A DNA stretch of 64,000 bases. Origin: Sarcocystis neurona. Its lineage: Eukaryota; Apicomplexa; Conoidasida; Eucoccidiorida; Sarcocystidae. The notes below the pieces were generated by a model. That model had not been told where the DNA came from, did not search any database, and saw only the letters and a program-made list of their open reading frames with translations. Where the stretch lies: assembly GCA_000727475.1 (NCBI GenBank), contig KL647288.1, forward strand, positions 9,674,055-9,738,054. The letters are read 5' to 3'. Made by a program: the position numbers and the translations under genes. Below, piece by piece: positions 58,201 through 64,000 of the stretch (positions within the stretch are counted from its first letter, which is position 1; each line of letters opens with the position of its first letter).

Positions 58201-61200
58201 GTGTACAACTGCGCACTGGGAGATGTATCCGATGATACACATCCGCGCACAAAAGATGCAAACACACGTGTACACATGTGTAGACACACGTATGTATCCG
58301 TACGTACATACGTATACACATTAATACATGCATCCGTATAGACGCATGTGTACACATACACGTATATATTTGTGCAGAGCGGATATTTGAGGAGGGGCTG
58401 TTCGTGACGTTGTGTGTTGGCGGTGTACCTGGAACCGCATTGTCGCTTTTTTTTCCGCTACAAGATCCAGTTCTCGATGTCTTCGGAAGCAGAGGACGTG
58501 CAGGTAGTGTACTCTGTGTTTACGCCAAGAGTACTCCTGAAGAATACGGTGTACACGCCCTTGTGACCCTGGCCAGTTGTAAGATTACTAGCCATGGTTT
58601 ATGAAGATGAGCTCCTATAGAATTACATCTGCGTCAGTATGTTGTCGCGCACTGTTTCGTATAGCGTCTGGTTGTACAACCTGCACACGACGTTTCTGCA
58701 GCAAGGCGTGGACAAGGAATATCAAGGCGTTTGCTTCGCGTGCGTGCGTTTTGTTACCGAAGATGCAGAGAAGGTCTACACGGCAGACACTAACACATGT
58801 GCGGTCTGCACATGAGCCCAGTAGTGAATGAGTGCGACGGGGTCCTCCTGGTAGTAGTAAAACACCTTGGTGTATTCGATTGCTGTGACTGCCGTGTGGT
58901 GGGTCGGGTTTTCGTATTGTGTGCATAGGCGCGTGCCTTTTTCGTAAAGTTTTTGGCTGCCGTTATCCACGGTGTGGGATACCGGGGATTTGTGGTGGAT
59001 ACCCATGCGTGCGACACAGCCGTATCTTGGTGTTTCCAAAGGGATACACCTGCAGCAGGTAGGGTACCTTGTTGCACGGCATTCAGAAACGTCTTACCTC
59101 TGTGTGTCAGAGTCGCTTCCGTGTCAGGTTCCGCGGTGACCGTTTCCCCGAAAGTACCGTGCCGCTCAGTAATGGATGAAGTTGTCTGGGAAGGAGGTTT
59201 GTTTATGAGCGTACCGAGGACGCCGTGTACATTGTTCCTGTGTGCACGCGTACAGGTTTCTCACTGCGCGTGCGTGGCTGTGTTTTAGCAAGAATTTGCC
59301 GAAGTGAATGCATGCGCATGTGACTCTGTTGCAGGGTGGACGTCCAAGTCAGCGGTAATATTTTATTTGGAATTGATGCACGATGTCACGAGTCTGGTGA
59401 TTTTTCTGGTAAGAGCTGGGGAGGAGAGGCATTTGTACTTGTTTTACCAAGGTAGCGGCACGAGGAAATTTCCTGTTGCTGTAGCGATGTGCTGCTATCT
59501 GAAGAGAATTCTTCTTTATAAAATTAACATGTAGTTCAACAAGAGCAAGCCTGAAGGGTATGCGTGTACAGCGGTACGCGCGGGTACAGAGCTGTTGCTA
59601 TGAGAGAATGTTGCGCAGCTGGGAAACTCACCGACTGCATCCTTTAAAGAGCTCATGTTTTGACGGCGTCTTATCGGGATGTTTCTCTGGGGCGGGTTTG
59701 CGGGCGACTATTTTTCGGCATTGCTTATTTTTACAGATGATGTTTGTACCTCTTTCAGGTGTAAATATCACTTTCAGTAAGCGTCTCTGCGTGCGCCGAC
59801 TGTTCAGGTTGCTGTTGCTCTTGAGCGTTGAATACGCGTCGCGTTTTTGTGTTTGTCCCCACATGGCTGTTGTCTGTGTTTGTGTATTTTCAGCTATTCA
59901 TGGCTGTCTTCTTTATCACCCAGCCGAGTCGCCTTCCTCTCTACATGACGGCGGATATCATCCATGTCGTCAAAGCTCTTTACAAGCGCATTCTCTCTCT
60001 CAAAAAATATCGATCCCTCACCCGCAACTTGGAGACCCGGTGCGTACGGAGTTTTCGCTGTTGATGAACATACATGTGCCACGGCGTACGTCTTTGCTTG
60101 GTCGTAGTTTGAGAGGCATACAGGTAGTTAAACATGTATGATGGTAAACTCTGTCGGTTTAGTACTGCTGGTGAGTCCTTTTCACCGCATGCTTGCCTTG
60201 TACTTTGTTATCCCTTTCTTTTGTCCGTCTTTCTGCGCAGGTACTGGTGATGTGATGTGCTGAGTGCTTGCAGTGTGGGGGAGGCGCGTACGCTGCCTTC
60301 TGCGCTATCGCTCGCTCCCCAGTCGCCCCTGTCGTTGGTGCCGCCGGCTATTACTGCGTTGATGGAATGCTGTTACTGCTGTGCTGCGTGACTCATATCC
60401 CGCAGCCGCCGTCTTTTGTTCCTCACCTATTCCCTGGTGGAATCTGTGTGCGAAGAGCAATGGAAAATGTGGGCATTTCTTCTAAGAGGCGGATTCGTTG
60501 CGTGCAGTGGTGTGCCGCGTGCATCATGTGTGGACTCCTGCCTGCACCGTTAACGGTTTCGAAGATAGGCGAACGCCCGTGGGTTTGGCTGTCTTCGTTT
60601 CAGGTTTCCGGATGCGACACCTGAGGAGCTAGAAGCCGCAGACACATGCATCATCTGCCGAGATTTCCTATTTGACGGTTCCAAGAAACTTCCGTGTTCC
60701 CACATCTTCCACATCGACTGTCTTCGGTAAGCGTGCTCCTTCGACGCCAGTCTCGTAAGAGTGTTGGCGGAATTCCGTAGGAACTGGCTGTCACGTATGT
60801 ATAGATGGCAGTGCAGCGCCTGTTTATGTAGATGTCCATGTAGATCTGTATTCACTGACATTCGTACCGGGCGAACCCCGTCTGCTTACACCTGTCTCAA
60901 GCCGAAGTGCCTTCGGTCGGACATTATATAGGTCATCTTCGACAATCTAGTTGTCGGAAGTAGTTGTGTAACAACATTTACGGCTTCGTCTATACGGATA
61001 TATGTATGTGTATATCACACACCTTTGAAGGTGCATAGAGAACGACGTAGGCGGTGTAAATTGAAGAGCTGACCGTGTATAGATGGCTGGTGTTGCAACT
61101 GGTTGCGGAGCATAACATCTGCAGAACGCAGTGGAGAGATGTGTGTGCATAACTGTATACTTGTACAGACATAGAACTGACTAAACTGATTACAATGTAG

Positions 61201-64000
61201 CATCATTTTCTTGTGTGCTCAAAGGGAGATGTAAATAGGTGGCTACACGGATTCTTACGGCGCGCATGCGTGTATACGGGAGGGCGAGGAAGATCCACGG
61301 TTTTAGAGATGCAGACACCTTTTCGCCAGATGTGCCGCTGAAGTGTCACATGTGGTGTGATTCCTTGCAGGTCGTGGCTTGTGCAACAGCAGTCGTGTCC
61401 GACATGTCGTGCGGATATTCCAACTGACGACAATGCAGCATCTGCTGCTGCTCCTTCTACTTTAGCAGACGGTAGTGGATCTCCTGCAGGCAGCAGCAGG
61501 GCACCCGCTGTGCAACAGCAACAGCAGCGGAGCAGTGGCTCCGCATCTCGCGGACAACAGCAGCAGCAGCAGCGTGCAGGGGTTGGTGCAAGTGCTTCCC
61601 CTGGTAGCGGTGGAGCTGCGGGTTCGGCGCCGAACGCCAGACCTGCAGCGGCTGGTAGGGAAGAGAAAAGAATCCAGTCTTCAGAGGGACACGACAGAAT
61701 ATCTGCTGTTGCTGCTGTCGCAGATGCGACACCAGCTTCCGTTGAGGCTGTGGCCGGACAAAGGACGAGAATGCCTGCCGTGGGTGTTGCTGGGAATTTG
61801 CAGAACAGCGCAAGATATGTAAATAACGCACATGTCAACGGGGTGTCAGACCCCCTAGCTTTGTTGGACATGCGCGTTAGAAGAAGCAGCGGAAGGCTGG
61901 AGGCAGCTGCAGCCGCAGCCCTCGCAGCAGCAGCATCCGCTGCAGCAGTTGCACCTTCCGCACGAACATCCGCACCGACGTCACGCAGTCGGGTAGATTT
62001 CGCAGACGAGCTGGAAGCTGCGTTAAGGCTGCGCGCGACGCAGGCGGAAGCGGTCATTACTGGTGCCTTGGCGCAGACGCTTGCGATGACATATCAGATG
62101 GTAAGTTTTGAACAGAAACGAGTTGGGTGCGAATAGATTCGAGTGCAGTACCCCAGCGCAAGCAGCCCTCAGCATCAGCAGCAGAATACCAGCAGCAACG
62201 CAGGCACTGCGGGGGGGGAGTGACAAAGCAGGAGGATGGAGCAACAGCCTGGCGGCGAGCAATGTTGAGCCGGTGTTGGAACAACGCCAGCAGAAACGGA
62301 GTTCAATGATACAGCAGACGGTGTAGGATACGGCGTATAGTGTGCATGTGGATGCATGTGTAGTTCGATTGTTGAAACCATGGATGTATGTGGGACAAGA
62401 GAACTAAGATTAACAGAAAAATACCATGGGAGTCAAACGTGCGGCAGTGTCCCGGGCCGTGTTTTCTGGGCATCGCGACGTCCGTTGACCGCCTGTACCA
62501 CCAACTGCACGGTGAACCACACCGTGACCGTGCGGATGTCATTGTATACGTGTACTTCCCCGTACTTGAACGAGTGTCGTCTTACGCGTGATCTGTCGCG
62601 TTCGTAGCGGCAGTGTCGGCCCATTGCACAGGCGTGATGAGACTCAAGAATGTGACCTCGTTGCGGTACCATGTTTGTGTTTGCAGTGCGATCTTTACCG
62701 CCTACATGCGTCGTTGTGGACTATCGAGGCACAGCGCGCACAACTGGAGGCTTGCCACCAGCTGCTGCAGCGTTCGGAACTTCGCCGCTCTTCCGCCGTT
62801 GTAACATATGCCGACGCCGCTCCTGCAGAAGGCATCAGACGAGATCCTACCACGCGTTTTGGTGCAGCCGGTACTGCGGACCCGGCTGCCGATGCGCTGC
62901 CGCCCCCTGACGTTCCGGCACCGCCCGCAGCCGCGCTCGCCCCGTCTGTTGTTGTTTCAAGGATGCCTATTACTGTGGCGGAGACACATCGTCAGGGTGA
63001 TCTAGCGACCGCGAAAGGAGCATCTGGAGTAGATGCAACTTTGAAAAGAAATGAGAAAAAACCGTATGTTTCGTGCCCCTCTGTAGTCGTTGAAGGCGCT
63101 TCCCGTAACACTCCCGTGCAGACAACCAGCAGTAGTGACCTTGCCGTGGGAAATGAGGGAGTGGGAGAAAACAACGTCCTGCTCGGACAAGCTACAACCC
63201 CCGCAGCAGTAGGAGCGCCGACAAGGGTGCTGACAGCGCCCGAAGGTGCAGAAGCAGCAGCAACGGAGGGAGAAGCAGCGGGAGCAGTGAGAAGAGCGGA
63301 AGTAGGGCGCGCTGCGGGAACAGAGATGAGACAGAACAGCGGGAGGGAATACGTGGTTGTGTGTCCCTCGCATCTTGTTCATCAGGCAATCATCCCTTAC
63401 TTCTCGCCGTACAACGAAATCTTCGTAGTTCCGTTTGCTCATGGAGGTGATGGACGTCTTGTCGACGACGGCGTCCGTGTCAAGAGTAGTGCCGATGGTA
63501 ACTGTACGGTGATCAGTGATACCCACCGTAGTAATGCAGGCATATGTATAAGTAATGCCAACGGATCACTGGCACCACCAGCAGCGCCTAGCGCTAGCAG
63601 TGTGGTGCCACCTGGAGTAAGTGAAACATACGACGACGTTGCTGCAGCTGGACAGTACTTTTTTTCTGGCCCGGGGAATGCTACGTCCGCAGCCTGGCAA
63701 AGCTTGCGAGGTCTGCCTTGTAGTGCGTTACCGCCTCTTCCCCCTTTCGCAGGCTTTCCTTCTGTTTCTGGTTTGCTTCCAGGCTTAGGAGAAGCACCAG
63801 CGGCGCAGCAGCGCATTCAGCTAGCAACGAATAGTCATCTTGCCGCTGCAGTTGAGCAAGGGATGACGCGCGTGTCGAAGTCGTCTGGTGATGTAAAGCT
63901 GCCTCCATTCGCAGAGACCCCCGCAGCGCTTCGTGTTCCATCATACAACGTGGCTGCACACGTAGCCAACGGAACAAGCAGCAGCGCAGGAGGGGAGGAA
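55266..64000 (+). CDS. HRD1: HRD1/synoviolin-type ER ubiquitin ligase, incomplete at the 3' end
   Basis: Polytopic RING E3 of ER-associated degradation, which ubiquitinates retrotranslocated proteins. Exons: 55266-55673, 56724-56873, 57815-57935, 59335-59408, 59894-60039, 60604-60726, 61371-62100 and 62687 to the window edge. Every phase agrees, and each exon aligns with human SYVN1 in order. Membrane domain: residues 1-260, with FGKVVLHVLLGQLRDLEVEQ (60-80), IMKFGVHLVDL and SKSAVIFYLELM matching known helices. RING-H2: FPDATPEELEAAD, then Cys315, Cys318, Cys331, His333, His336, Cys339, Cys350 and Cys353, all present, so it should be active. After CRADIPTDD comes a long low-complexity tail with two Gln runs (about 385-405) and an Ala run (about 505-525). 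The last exon is open for 438 codons with no stop before 64000, giving at least 1022 residues against about 600 in animals. The ATG at 55266 begins the conserved first helix. Confidence 0.96.
58250..58360. repeat. Alternating purine-pyrimidine tract
   Basis: About 110 bases of ACACACGTGTACACATG and CGTACGTACATACG-like sequence in HRD1 intron 3. Similar islands occur at 9840-9910, 21060-21220, 33880-33970 and 46100-46140. The composition favours left-handed DNA and is typical of coccidian introns. Confidence 0.75.
61509..61580 (+). repeat. CAG/CAA repeats encoding poly-Gln in HRD1
   Basis: Two runs of CAA and CAG codons, the first encoding VQQQQQR and the second GQQQQQQR, lie in exon 7 downstream of the RING finger. 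Mixed CAA/CAG codons show some age. The antisense strand is also open across this exon. Confidence 0.85.

Noticed and set aside
61203..62057. Minus-strand 284-codon frame rich in Ala, Cys and Leu
   Set aside because: Exact antisense of HRD1 exon 7, whose CAG and GCA repeats read as CTG and TGC on the other strand. The plus frame continues the RING domain.
63002..63977. Several minus-strand frames (up to 174 codons) near the right edge
   Set aside because: Antisense of the long HRD1 exon 8, which is open in its own frame for 438 codons and joins in phase to exon 7.
1..64000. tRNA, rRNA or snRNA genes
   Set aside because: I looked for B-box GGTTCGAATC-like strings with a matching A box and for conserved rRNA runs and found none that fit. 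Without a covariance search I cannot exclude a divergent small RNA.

Overview
The window is eukaryotic nuclear DNA. It has no operons or Shine-Dalgarno sites. Coding sequence is broken into short exons by GT-AG introns of roughly 0.1 to 1.7 kb, and introns and spacers are rich in TGTACA/GTGTATACG-type alternating purine-pyrimidine DNA. Three recognisable proteins carry poly-Gln, poly-Ala or Ser/Thr-rich inserts. Together this points to a coccidian apicomplexan, most like the Eimeria/Cyclospora group. That assignment is an inference from style and was not tested by a search.

Layout from left to right. (1) 1-9784, plus strand: a multi-exon coiled-coil protein that enters from the left edge and ends at 9784. 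(2) 9785-18433: sparse. The best object is a 330-codon ORF for a single-pass membrane protein at 15530-16522, possibly preceded by an exon at 15068-15272. (3) 18434-23986, minus, and 29203-34628, plus: two paralogous five-exon genes placed head to head. They encode alpha/beta-hydrolase-fold proteins with a two-helix membrane hairpin inserted into the fold, and the serine nucleophile position is Thr in one and Ala in the other. The 5.2 kb between their start codons holds open frames that do not resolve into a convincing gene. (4) 37422-41130, minus: a DET2/SRD5A-type steroid 5-alpha-reductase of 440 residues in three exons. (5) 43872-50969, plus: a 3-ketodihydrosphingosine reductase of 643 residues in six exons, divergent from the reductase. 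(6) 55266-64000, plus: the ER ubiquitin ligase HRD1, eight exons, running off the right edge after 1022 codons.

Common theme: the four best-supported gene types are all predicted to act at the ER or another endomembrane. They cover sphingoid base synthesis (KDSR), steroid or lipid double-bond reduction (DET2-like), ER-associated degradation (HRD1) and a membrane-anchored pair of probable pseudo-hydrolases. I see no regulatory link beyond adjacency.

Exon borders below were found by eye from splice consensus, phase continuity and family or paralogue alignment from memory. They are strong for HRD1, KDSR (except its last exon), the 5-alpha-reductase and the hydrolase pair, and weak for the first gene. 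The most unusual content is the hydrolase pair, together with a series of 39-133 bp tandem duplications, one of which copies an exon-intron border, and two perfect 26-bp palindromes.
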